Numbered from the stretch's first letter, positions 1-5,834 are shown. The stretch: DNA of 6,071 nucleotides from Rikenellaceae bacterium (GCA_020859875.1 JAJBVJ010000227.1:1-6071); one strand, 5' to 3'. Notes: a model not told the origin generated them from the letters alone. Numbers and translations are program-made.

Positions 1-973
1 CTCTTTCTTCTATATTTTTAATATTTTCTTTTGCTTTACCTCCCAAACTATTGGAATCAATTGTTTGTGTAGTAGCTAAGTAATTGATATTTATTGTTTC
101 ATCTATATCTTCAAATGGGATCCATTGTAGGGGTAGATAAGAGAATTGTCCATATGTAACGGTGGTTTGATTATCCCCATAGGGTGGAGAGGTAACAAGT
201 AAATTAAAAGTTTTAGTTGTTTGTACCCCAGCCTTTGTATCTCCCCAAACAATATCGACTCTATTGGTATATTTCCCCTCTTTTACATGACCATTGTTTT
301 TCAATATTGAAATAAAGTTGGCAATATTGTCAATATTTTTTTTAGAGATAGAGGTAAATAAAGTTATTGCGGCAACTTGTCGCGAATCGATTTCCTTTGG
401 AGATCGCATATGCATTTTAAAAGTAGAAGTTCTATCGTTACTCGATAATCTTATTGTTTCCGCCAAAGCTACCCAGAAGAATTTTCGTATATTAATATCG
501 GTTTCCTGCTTTATTGCACGATAGATTTTTGACAAATCAACCTGAACTTCTTTAGTAAACCATTTATCGATCTTTGGAAAATGAATCTCGATACACTCTG
601 ATTTATCATTTTTAATCTGTGGGGTAATTCTTTTTTCGGCATCTTCAAGTTCTTCGCGATTATAAAGAGTTGTTTTTACCTGACTTAATAAAATGGAAAG
701 TGGATTAATGTCTTGCCCAAATACCTCCATTCCATATTTCATCCCAGTTACAAGTGTATTGGATGCTCCAGTAAAGGGATCTAATAGTGACACTTTATGA
801 TTTAATTCACCTGATAATTTTTCAATGATGGGTTCCTGTACAGAAGGAACCATCATTGCCGGATAGTTCAGAATACTTCTGGCGAAATCATCTCTCGAGT
901 AATTTTCCCCGTTAAGAGTCTCTGAACTTATGGATTTGATATCTTCTTTTATATTATTAATTATCCCGATCAC
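1..973 (-). CDS. Site-specific DNA methyltransferase (N6-adenine or N4-cytosine), 3' end beyond window
   Basis: An open frame of 324 codons reads leftward from a GTG at 973 off the left edge. In-frame stops precede the GTG, and the first ATG (near 862) would cut into a conserved-looking segment, SRDDFARSILNYPAMMVPS (residues 26-44), so GTG is preferred. The AdoMet-binding motif I is DPFTGAS at residues 65-71, followed by an acidic ribose-binding segment, GQDINPLS, around D88. Catalytic motif IV is TSPPYGDNQTTVTYGQFS from residue 261. SPPY is the motif of amino-methyltransferases acting on the exocyclic nitrogen of adenine or cytosine. The enzyme should transfer a methyl group from AdoMet to DNA at a specific site. 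Whether it belongs to a restriction-modification pair or is an orphan cannot be seen, because any downstream partner lies left of the window. The gene is clearly more AT-rich than the integrases, which suggests separate acquisition. The family assignment is firm; the target base and site are unknown. Confidence 0.9.
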   Translation of the reverse strand, partial: MIGIINNIKEDIKSISSETLNGENYSRDDFARSILNYPAMMVPSVQEPIIEKLSGELNHKVSLLDPFTGASNTLVTGMKYGMEVFGQDINPLSILLSQVKTTLYNREELEDAEKRITPQIKNDKSECIEIHFPKIDKWFTKEVQVDLSKIYRAIKQETDINIRKFFWVALAETIRLSSNDRTSTFKMHMRSPKEIDSRQVAAITLFTSISKKNIDNIANFISILKNNGHVKEGKYTNRVDIVWGDTKAGVQTTKTFNLLVTSPPYGDNQTTVTYGQFSYLPLQWIPFEDIDETININYLATTQTIDSNSLGGKAKENIKNIEER

Positions 974-1044
974 TTTTTTTATTTATAAATGAATAAGATC
1001 AACTAATCCACTTGGTTATTTCTGTAAAGAAATTATTCAATATA

Positions 1045-1069
1045 CAAATATATGAACAAATTACTACAA
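1045..1069 (-). promoter_or_regulatory. Probable Bacteroidota-type promoter for the methyltransferase
   Basis: On the minus strand TATATTTG (1052 to 1045) matches the Bacteroides -7 consensus TAnnTTTG. A TTG lies 14 bases upstream (1069 to 1067), a little closer than the usual -33 spacing. Transcription would start near 1038 and give a leader of about 65 bases before the GTG at 973. This is a motif match only, in AT-rich DNA where chance matches occur. Confidence 0.35.
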
Positions 1070-1273
1070 TGGTCGCTCCGAATTTTGTAATTATATGATA
1101 ATATGTCAGATTCGGTTTTTAAATCATCTTTATTAATACTATCAAGATAAGGACATTGAGACCATGGTTTATAGCCGGCTATTTCGACTCTGGAGAAATC
1201 TTCTAACCCTCTTCCGGGCAAGCCAGTTTCCTAATTCAAAATTTATATTGTACAGCATAAATCACAACTTTAC

Positions 1274-1294
1274 TACCCGCCTCTGTTGCGGGTA
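1274..1294. repeat. 7-bp inverted repeat downstream of the integrase operon
   Basis: TACCCGC and GCGGGTA form a perfect 7-bp stem with a 7-base loop. It lies about 60 bases past the end of the truncated accessory gene and could end the leftward integrase transcript. No U-run follows on the minus strand, so an intrinsic terminator is not proven. A recombinase core or arm site is another possibility. Confidence 0.35.
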
Positions 1295-1355
1295 ATTATA
1301 TCCGTACCCGACGGGCTATCGACCGCTCCGCCGTTTTGGGCGCAATACGGGGCGG

Positions 1356-1544
1356 CTATTCCACCGGATCGTCCAAAGGCAAAGATACCGGATGAAGTGA
1401 CCGGTTCGTGCGTATATTGCTCACAATAGCCGGAACATATACCCCGAACAGGCGGGCTATTTCGTTTTTTGTAAGCCAAACTCCGTCTTTGGGTGAATTA
1501 ACCGTAACATTTCCTTTCTCAATTCTTATCGGTCCAGGTTCCAT
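1356..1544 (-). pseudogene. Truncated HTH DNA-binding protein (RhuM-like N-terminal type), last gene of the integrase operon
   Basis: A 62-aa frame starts at ATG 1544, one base after the stop of the upstream recombinase, which suggests translational coupling. An alternative ATG at 1571 would overlap the recombinase end. Residues about 21-46 read GVWLTKNEIARLFGVYVPA followed by IVSNIRT, a helix-turn-helix resembling the N-terminal part of RhuM-like or accessory DNA-binding proteins found beside Bacteroidota integrases. In such proteins a longer C-terminal region normally follows; here the sequence after NIRT becomes unrecognisable and stops 16 residues later. Neither other frame restores a familiar continuation, so this looks like a deletion or a decayed remnant. 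It could still be a short functional DNA-binding protein, for example an excision or directionality factor. Family recognition is moderate, from memory of the motif. Confidence 0.55.
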
Positions 1545-1545
1545 A

Positions 1546-2864
1546 TTATATATTGTTTTCGGGTTTAACATTATTATTCTTAACCGCTCCCGGGAAACGA
1601 ATAGCCATCCGGAATTTATCATTTTCGTGCAATATAATCTTGCTTTTTTCTGTTCTCGCGGAGAGTTTTTTCATATCCTCGGCCACCTTAGTGTCGGTCA
1701 CCTTTGCGTAGATCTGCGTCGTTGAAAATCGTTTATGGCCCATCATCCGGCTTACCGACTCGATCGGTACTCCCTGAGAGAGGGTAATATGGGTTCCGAA
1801 GTTATGCCGGGCCCGGTGGAACGTCAATTTGGATATTCCGCATAAATGACCCAATTCCCTCGTCAATTGTATCATCCTGTCACGACAATAGACATTAAAA
1901 AGATGATGGTCTTTACGCTTCGTAGCGTACTTTTCCATTATCCGGCGCGGAATATCCATCACTCCGACGCGGAACTCCGTCCCGGTCTTTTGTCTTTTCA
2001 TTTCAATCCATAACTTGCCGTCCGGAGTTTCCTTTAAATGCTCCTCCGACAGTCTTTTCAGATCTGCAAAGCAAAGTCCGGTAAAGTTCGAGAAAACGAA
2101 CATATCCCGCACGAATTCTATATTTTTTTTCTGGGTCGGTATTTCAGAATTTTATTCAGTTCTTCGGCTTTGAGATGGCGGCTCTTTGGCCGGGGAAGCT
2201 CGGGAAACAGTTTGATATACGGGTCACGGCGCAAGGTACCCTGACTCACGGCCCGCTTTGTCATCTTTTTCAGGTTATATAAATGCTGGTGGACCGTCTT
2301 TTGTTGCATTCCGCGCTCCGTTCGTAAAAATAAGTCGTAACCGTTGTAAAAATTTAGATCGAGGCTTCGGAGCGATACGTCTTCGGTACCGTATTTTCCG
2401 TAAATATAGGATTTAAGATGCCTATAAGATAGTTCATACATATTGTAAGCCTCTATTTTGCGGTCGATACCTACCCGCCGTTTAAATTCTTCATTATGTT
2501 CCTCGAACAGCTTTAAAAGAGAAACGGGTTTTTGAGCCACACCCTTTACGGCGTTTTTCACCATTTCAGCCGTCACAAAGCCCAAATTCCTGCGGATGAT
2601 ATCATAATGCCCGGTAATTTTATCGGAAAGGGTATCGATTGCCCGATTCACCTCCACCGCATTACGGCTCCGGCCCGTGGCCCGCCCGGTTTCCGGGTTC
2701 CAAACTGTCGGATCTACCGTAATCTTTGTTCCTATCTGTTGTGCCTGGCCGTCTATACTTACACGGCATAAAAGTTGGCAGGTACCGTCCCCGCGAACCT
2801 TAGTGCGGTTAATGTAGAATAATATAGCGAATGTGCTGCGCTTCTTTCTATATTGTTGATTCAT
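1546..2864 (-). pseudogene. Tyrosine recombinase/integrase, split by one frameshift at an A8 run
   Basis: The ATG at 2864 lies 10 bases after the stop of the upstream recombinase. The first frame gives 248 aa: an arm-site DNA-binding domain (about residues 10-95), a SAM-like core-binding domain (about 110-215) and the beginning of the catalytic domain (LKAEELNKIL). It ends at a TAG at 2120-2118. The rest of the catalytic domain continues in the -1 frame from about 2123 to the TAA at 1548-1546. Joining the frames at the A8 run gives 439 aa that align without gaps to the intact neighbour across the junction (PRKKNIEFVRDMF against AKPRQYLIRDLF). The C-terminal frame has KTG (K293), HRAR (H350, R353), GH (H377) and IYAK (Y386, nucleophile), numbered on the joined protein. 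The usual first arginine (TGLR) is TGLC. The enzyme would cut and rejoin DNA for element integration, excision or inversion. It is either inactivated by a 1-base deletion or expressed by frameshifting or slippage. Confidence 0.85.
2124..2130 (-). other. Slippery heptamer A AAA AAA at the recombinase frame change
   Basis: The minus strand reads AGA AAA AAA ATA TAG in the incoming frame, so A AAA AAA is placed in the correct register for a -1 ribosomal slip. The stop codon follows one codon later. A slip yields AAT ATA GAA TTC and continues into the catalytic half. A weak hairpin (GTTCG/CGAAC) lies about 20 bases downstream, farther than usual for a stimulator. A plain indel in a homopolymer is equally possible. 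Confidence 0.5.
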
Positions 2865-2874
2865 GATCGTAGGT

Positions 2875-4095
2875 TTAGATTGCGTATTTGAATTTACCGG
2901 CTATACGGTTTTCCAGGGCACTCATGTCTGCGTCTAATTTGTCATCGGTTGTTTTGGCATATATCCGGGTGGTCTTAATCTGACCATGACCCAGCATCCG
3001 GCTTACCGATTCAATGGGTACCCCTTGCGAAAGAGTAACCTCGGTGGCGTATGTATGCCGGGCCATGTGAAACGTGAGCCGCCGGTCGATTCCGCAAATA
3101 CTGGCAATGTTCTTTAGTTCCTTGTTTATTTCCGTAAGATGGTACATCGGGAGTAAACGGTCACCCGGGACCGTACCCTTATATTTGTCCAGAATATATA
3201 GCGGCAGATCGAGCAGAGGTACACTGTAATCGTTCCCGGTTTTTCCCCGGCAGGATTTTACCCAGACCGTACCCTCTGCGTCAGTCGTTAAATCGTCGGC
3301 TGTAAGTGTACGCATATCGCAGTGCGGGATGCCGGTATAGCAGGAAAAAAGAAATAAATCACGAATAAGATATTGCCGTGGCTTGGCCAGCGGAGTTGTC
3401 ATCAACCTATCCAGTTCTTCCCGGGTCAAGTATTTTTGTCGTGGAACGGGACGCTCCGCAACATAGCCGTAGAACGGGTTATGGGTAATAATCCCTTCTG
3501 CTATTGCGCTCCGGATTATGGTGTTTAATTTGGTAGTAAGATTAACTATCGTTCCCGGTTCGAGTCTGCGGTCGATCTTAAGGTAGATGTCGAACTTATC
3601 GATAAATGAACGGTCGAGGGCCGAAAAAGAAATATCCGAGAGCCGGTAGCGGGTTTTCAAAAAATCGGTCAGATGTCTTAATGACAGTGTATAGTCGCCG
3701 AGAGTGCTCTTACTGCGGGTTACTCCGACTTTCTTTTCGAAATTTTCATTGTGGTGCCGAAAGTAAGCCAATAAGGACTGTTGCCCATAAGCCATCCCCA
3801 AAACAAGATTCTTAACCTGCTCGGCGGTGACTCCCTCGCTGACTGTTGACAATTCCCGGTAGTGCAACAATGCGGACGCCCGCAGAGAGTCTAACTGACG
3901 GTTTATATTTACCGCCTCCTTACTTTTTCCCTTCACCCGACCGAATGCCCATAATAAGGTAGGAGCATCGAGTTTGGTACTGAAAGTGACCTGCGATTTA
4001 CCGACCGAGAGCCGGGCCATAATTGGACACCTACCGCCCTGATTTGGTTCGTTCTTTTTGAGGTAGAACGATACCTTAATTTCCTGGTTTTTCAT
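2875..4095 (-). CDS. Tyrosine recombinase/integrase, full length (406 aa)
   Basis: This intact site-specific recombinase starts at ATG 4095; an in-frame TAA lies four codons upstream, so no earlier ATG is possible. Domain order is an N-terminal arm-site DNA-binding domain (about residues 6-95), a SAM-like core-binding domain (about 105-205) and the catalytic domain (about 222-395). Visible catalytic residues are K285 (RGKTG), H343 and R346 (HMARH), H370 (LGHG) and the nucleophile Y379 (RIYAK). The usual first arginine position reads TGIPHCD, with P257 where TGLR is normal; loss of this arginine is known in Bacteroides recombinases such as IntDOT. It is the first gene of the leftward array and a paralogue of the next gene, sharing the identical stretch TLSQGVPIESVSRM. 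It likely drives integration and excision of the element, or inversion of a nearby segment. The exact recombination sites are not identifiable here. Confidence 0.93.
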   Translation of the reverse strand: MKNQEIKVSFYLKKNEPNQGGRCPIMARLSVGKSQVTFSTKLDAPTLLWAFGRVKGKSKEAVNINRQLDSLRASALLHYRELSTVSEGVTAEQVKNLVLGMAYGQQSLLAYFRHHNENFEKKVGVTRSKSTLGDYTLSLRHLTDFLKTRYRLSDISFSALDRSFIDKFDIYLKIDRRLEPGTIVNLTTKLNTIIRSAIAEGIITHNPFYGYVAERPVPRQKYLTREELDRLMTTPLAKPRQYLIRDLFLFSCYTGIPHCDMRTLTADDLTTDAEGTVWVKSCRGKTGNDYSVPLLDLPLYILDKYKGTVPGDRLLPMYHLTEINKELKNIASICGIDRRLTFHMARHTYATEVTLSQGVPIESVSRMLGHGQIKTTRIYAKTTDDKLDADMSALENRIAGKFKYAI

Positions 4096-4135
4096 AACTC
4101 TAATCCCTTAACAAAATTAATTGATATAGAGTTAT
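4094..4135 (-). promoter_or_regulatory. Integrase promoter flanked by a 9-bp inverted repeat (putative operator)
   Basis: ATAACTCTA (4094-4102) and TAGAGTTAT (4127-4135) are perfect inverted copies separated by 24 bases. Between them the minus strand carries TAATTTTG (4119 to 4112), matching the Bacteroidota -7 box TAnnTTTG. The gene-proximal arm overlaps the start codon of the 406-aa recombinase. A further half-site, ACTCT, at 4139-4143 pairs with AGAGT at 4128-4132. A dimeric regulator bound here would cover the promoter and start, so repression is the likely effect. The -33 box is not clear. The regulator is unknown; the recombinases or the XRE regulator at 5114 are candidates. Confidence 0.5.
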
Positions 4136-4192
4136 TTGACTCTGTGAACAATGAAGCGTAGAGCGGAATAAAACTCCGATTTTGAGCCGGAA

Positions 4193-4228
4193 AACCGTTT
4201 TTTACAAGCAAAGAGAAAAAAACGGGTT
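4193..4228. repeat. Imperfect inverted repeat with A/T tracts
   Basis: AACCGTTTTTT (4193-4203) faces AAAAAACGGGTT (4217-4228), giving 11 pairs with one bulged G and a 13-base spacer. It lies between the recombinase promoter region and the small leftward frame at 4246. It may end transcription in either direction or be a protein-binding site; the T-run sits inside the stem, unlike a classical terminator. Confidence 0.4.
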
Positions 4229-4245
4229 ATCTTTGATTCTCAAAT

Positions 4246-4497
4246 TTAGTTTAAGCGCTCTTTGAGAGTTGGTTCGAGCGGCCTACCGTCGGTGTTATGC
4301 AAATTGAAAAAGGCAACGGATAAGTAACTTTCCTTTTGCTTTATCTCGCTTAATTCTGCACGTCGGCCTTTCGGCAGTTTACAGAAAATTAGGGTAGACC
4401 GCTCACCATCCCAGCGACTTACTTCGGTTCGGTTATAATTGCCACTTTTCGAGAGTCTTTCACTATCTTTAAAGAATATAGGACACGGTTCGGACAA
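4246..4497 (-). CDS. Uncertain small ORF, possible relic of a longer protein
   Basis: An 83-codon frame with a TTG as its earliest usual start ends at a TAA at 4248-4246. The amino-acid composition from about residue 18 on (SGNYNRTEVSRWDGERSTL and following) looks protein-like, with mixed charged and hydrophobic residues, but no domain is recognisable. There is no ATG in a suitable place. Another leftward frame (4661 to 4419, starting MRRYRPG) overlaps it by about 80 bases and also reads plausibly, so the two may be pieces of one gene broken by a frameshift near 4450. Against this, the upstream frame runs antisense across the rightward promoter and the structured RNA region, which could itself explain the conservation-like look. 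Function is unknown; this may be spurious. Confidence 0.3.
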   Translation of the reverse strand: MSEPCPIFFKDSERLSKSGNYNRTEVSRWDGERSTLIFCKLPKGRRAELSEIKQKESYLSVAFFNLHNTDGRPLEPTLKERLN

Positions 4498-4522
4498 ACT
4501 CCGGAAAATTCATTTTTCTTCG

Positions 4523-4549
4523 TTTGTCTCTCACCTTTCACTATATTTG
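4523..4549 (+). promoter_or_regulatory. Probable Bacteroidota promoter reading into the structured region
   Basis: TATATTTG (4542-4549) matches the -7 consensus TAnnTTTG, and TTTG (4523-4526) stands in for the -33 box with 15 bases between, slightly short. The expected start near 4556 lies just 5' of a perfect 8-bp hairpin at 4560-4578. This is a typical arrangement for a stable RNA 5' end and strengthens the call. Confidence 0.55.
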
Positions 4550-4559
4550 CATTGACATA

Positions 4560-4578
4560 GGCATCCCCGAGGGATGCC
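4560..4578 (+). repeat. 5'-end hairpin of the structured region
   Basis: GGCATCCC and GGGATGCC form a perfect 8-bp stem with a 3-base CGA loop, four or so bases after the predicted transcription start. In a transcript it would protect the 5' end. Confidence 0.7.
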
Positions 4579-4600
4579 GTATTAACACGGAATCGGTTTT

Positions 4601-4710
4601 TCGTAGGAACAGCTACACTACAATAGAAAGCAATTCCGAGTCCGGGTCTGTACCTCCGCAAGGGGTATGGGCTCGACTCGCGCTTTCGGGCTGTAGCTGG
4701 CCTCCTACGA
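4601..4710 (+). repeat. Long-range paired helix, 8+8 bp
   Basis: TCGTAGGA (4601-4608) pairs with TCCTACGA (4703-4710). After a 1x3 internal loop, CAGCTACA (4610-4617) pairs with TGTAGCTG (4692-4699). The enclosed loop holds CGAGTC/GACTCG and a small stem capped by GCAA (4658-4661). Two adjacent perfect 8-bp matches at the same spacing are very unlikely by chance. Confidence 0.7.
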
Positions 4711-4711
4711 C

Positions 4712-4766
4712 GGGTTCGGGTACCGCCCCTTGTTTCTTTCGGGGTATTACCGGTCTACCCGAACCT
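4712..4766 (+). repeat. 10-bp hairpin with inner stems
   Basis: GGTTCGGGTA (4713-4722) pairs with TACCCGAACC (4756-4765). Inside, CCG (4723-4725) can pair with CGG (4751-4753) and CCCC (4726-4729) with GGGG (4741-4744), leaving an 11-base loop. It starts directly after the preceding long-range helix, so the two could stack coaxially. Confidence 0.65.
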
Positions 4767-4802
4767 CCGGCGCTTTGAATACCGTTATGAAAAATTATGT
4801 AC

Positions 4803-4858
4803 CTTTACCGGGTATTGCAGATACAACTTAGATCCCCTGGGGATCCGAGAAGGTAAAG
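4803..4858 (+). repeat. Branched stem with two inner hairpins
   Basis: CTTTACC (4803-4809) pairs with GGTAAAG (4852-4858). Inside lie GTAT/ATAC (4812-4815 with 4821-4824) and GATCCC/GGGATC (4831-4836 with 4840-4845, 3-base loop), together a three-way junction. Confidence 0.55.
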
Positions 4859-4913
4859 CACGCTATATCGAAGTCAACGAATTCTTGGGAGCGCCCCGCC
4901 GGGGCGTTGAATT

Positions 4914-5013
4914 AAAACCACGATTTAGGCGTCGCTTGACCTTGAGCCGTACACTCCCCCGTATTTTTTTACGGGGGTGGCTCGGGGTGCAAAGGCGAAA
5001 CGTCTGTGGTTTT
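4914..5013 (+). repeat. 100-base rod hairpin with 38 base pairs
   Basis: From outside in, AAAACCAC (4914-4921) pairs with GTGGTTTT (5006-5013), AGGCG (4927-4931) with CGTCT (5001-5005), TCGC (4932-4935) with GCGA (4995-4998), TTG (4936-4938) with CAA (4990-4992), ACCTTGAGCC (4939-4948) with GGCTCGGGGT (4979-4988), and CCCCCGTA (4956-4963) with TACGGGGG (4970-4977) around a T6 loop. Bulges are GATTT, AA, AG and G, with one 7x1 internal loop. The G-U pairs favour a plus-strand RNA. It is the strongest single structure in the window. Confidence 0.75.
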
Positions 5014-5113
5014 GGGTCCCAAGCCCTGTTGACTTAGATGCGTCGTCCGTTGCGCCCCTTTTTATTTGCCGTAAGGGGGGAGGTATACAGGAGATATTCA
5101 CTAACCCCGAAAT

Positions 5114-5767
5114 ATGAATAAAATTTATACTCCTGCCGAAAGGCTAAAACATCTTCTACTGACCTACGGTCTCAAAAGCCTGCGCCAACTGTCCCGCGAG
5201 ATCGGCTTGCATAGCGCCGAGAGCCTCTACCAGATTAACCGCGGGAACAACCGGATAAGCTCCGCCATGGCCGAAAGGATCTCGACCCGGTTTCCTGCCG
5301 TAGACTACAGTTTCCTGCTTACAGGGGTGATGTCCGATCCGGCAGCCATTAAGGTGCCCCTTTATATAGCCGACCCCGCCGGAAGATACCTGGACGGAAT
5401 GCACCCCGATAGTTATGTTTTTATGCCATATCCTAATACAAAGACCGTGGCTTTCGCCACGGTCAACATGGAATACGAACCCATCATCGGGGTATTCGAG
5501 CACAGTATACTTATAGTGGACGAACTATGGGACGGTATACCCGTGAAAGGCCGGCCCTACCTTGTCCAAACAAAAGATTACACCATGCTCCGCTACATCA
5601 CCCCGGATAAGGATCCGGGCAGGTTTCGCTTGTCCTCGACACCGCGTTTATCCATACACGATACCTATCTGCCTATCCAAGTGGTAGTAAATATTTTCCC
5701 CCCTAAGATACGTATTGCAATCTTATTAAGCTACAAACCGTCGAATTTTTTAATGCGAAGAGATTAA
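5114..5767 (+). CDS. XRE-family regulator with S24-like C-terminal domain, apparently without cleavage dyad
   Basis: This 217-aa protein resembles phage and mobile-element repressors. Residues about 8-70 form an N-terminal helix-turn-helix domain (LRQLSREIGLHSAESLYQI, then NRGNN, ending FPAVDYSFLLTG, the usual style in Bacteroidota). Residues about 80-205 fit the LexA/S24 sensor fold, with hydrophobic strands around ILIVDELWDG, YLVQTKDYTMLRYI and a late LSS segment. Where S24 proteins have the catalytic Ser-Met there is N118-M119, and the catalytic lysine position appears to be R160, so self-cleavage is doubtful; this alignment is by eye. An in-frame TAA lies four codons before the ATG at 5114, fixing the start. 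An AGGAG sequence is 19 or more bases away, too far for ordinary use. The gene is divergent from the integrase operon and downstream of the structured RNA, which may be its leader. A role in controlling the element is inferred. Confidence 0.8.
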   Translation: MNKIYTPAERLKHLLLTYGLKSLRQLSREIGLHSAESLYQINRGNNRISSAMAERISTRFPAVDYSFLLTGVMSDPAAIKVPLYIADPAGRYLDGMHPDSYVFMPYPNTKTVAFATVNMEYEPIIGVFEHSILIVDELWDGIPVKGRPYLVQTKDYTMLRYITPDKDPGRFRLSSTPRLSIHDTYLPIQVVVNIFPPKIRIAILLSYKPSNFLMRRD

Positions 5768-5810
5768 AAAATGGATCAACGGATCGTTATGAACTGAAGA
5801 GAAAAGAAAA

Positions 5811-5834
5811 AGTGGCGGGCAACTCATAGCCACT
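5811..5834. repeat. 6-bp inverted repeat after the regulator gene
   Basis: AGTGGC (5811-5816) and GCCACT (5829-5834) flank a 12-base loop about 45 bases after the regulator stop. No U-run follows, so it is only a weak terminator candidate. The remainder of 5768-5969 shows no gene I can support. Confidence 0.25.

Larger units (their letters stand above)
974..1355. other. Intergenic region between methyltransferase and integrase operon
   Basis: No convincing gene lies here. On the minus strand there is a 29-codon ATG frame (1258 to 1169, beginning MLYNINF) and a 62-codon TTG frame (1221 to 1033). Neither shows a recognisable motif, and they overlap in different frames, so both are left uncalled. 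Base composition changes from mixed to strongly AT-rich near 1130, and this may mark an old junction between the integrase block and the methyltransferase block. The segment also holds a methyltransferase promoter candidate and a small hairpin at 1274-1294. Confidence 0.5.
4556..5070 (+). ncRNA. Large structured RNA candidate, or long structured leader of the 5114 gene
   Basis: About 500 bases without a convincing gene contain nested perfect inverted repeats that fit one folded transcript. There is a 5' hairpin (4560-4578), a long-range helix of 8+8 bp (4601-4617 with 4692-4710) enclosing CGAGTC/GACTCG (4637-4642 with 4675-4680) and a GCAA-capped stem (4654-4665), a 10-bp hairpin (4713-4722 with 4756-4765), a 7-bp stem (4803-4809 with 4852-4858) enclosing GATCCC/GGGATC, a GC hairpin (4892-4906) and a 38-bp rod (4914-5013). 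Pairs such as T4942-G4985, T4943-G4984 and G4929-T5003 work only as G-U in a plus-strand RNA, and GCAA is a GNRA loop only on that strand. The rightward promoter agrees. The 3' end is uncertain; a CCCCTTTTTAT run occurs at 5055-5064. I do not recognise it as tmRNA, RNase P RNA, 6S RNA or a known riboswitch. No function is assigned. Confidence 0.55.

Noticed and set aside
294..524. 76-codon plus-strand frame
   Set aside because: It is antisense to the methyltransferase, whose motifs I and IV are clear on the other strand.
1033..1258. Short minus-strand frames (62 codons from TTG, 29 codons from ATG)
   Set aside because: They overlap in different frames, have no recognisable motif and extend into AT-rich intergenic DNA.
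1130..1300. Left copy of a tRNA-derived attachment repeat
   Set aside because: Only short, interrupted similarity to the T-arm sequence was seen, well below what a direct repeat needs.
4524..4778. 84-codon plus-strand frame rich in Pro, Ser and Gly
   Set aside because: It runs through the promoter and the paired helices of the RNA candidate, has no recognisable domain, and its start lies within the promoter region. It is better explained as chance reading of structured RNA.
4870..5120. Possible integron attC-like site (GTTGAAT near 4906 and nearby palindromes)
   Set aside because: No paired RYYYAAC box at the right spacing and no integron integrase; the palindromes fit a longer RNA fold better.
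5156..5503. 115-codon minus-strand frame
   Set aside because: It is the shadow of the XRE/S24 regulator, which has a recognisable DNA-binding domain on the plus strand.
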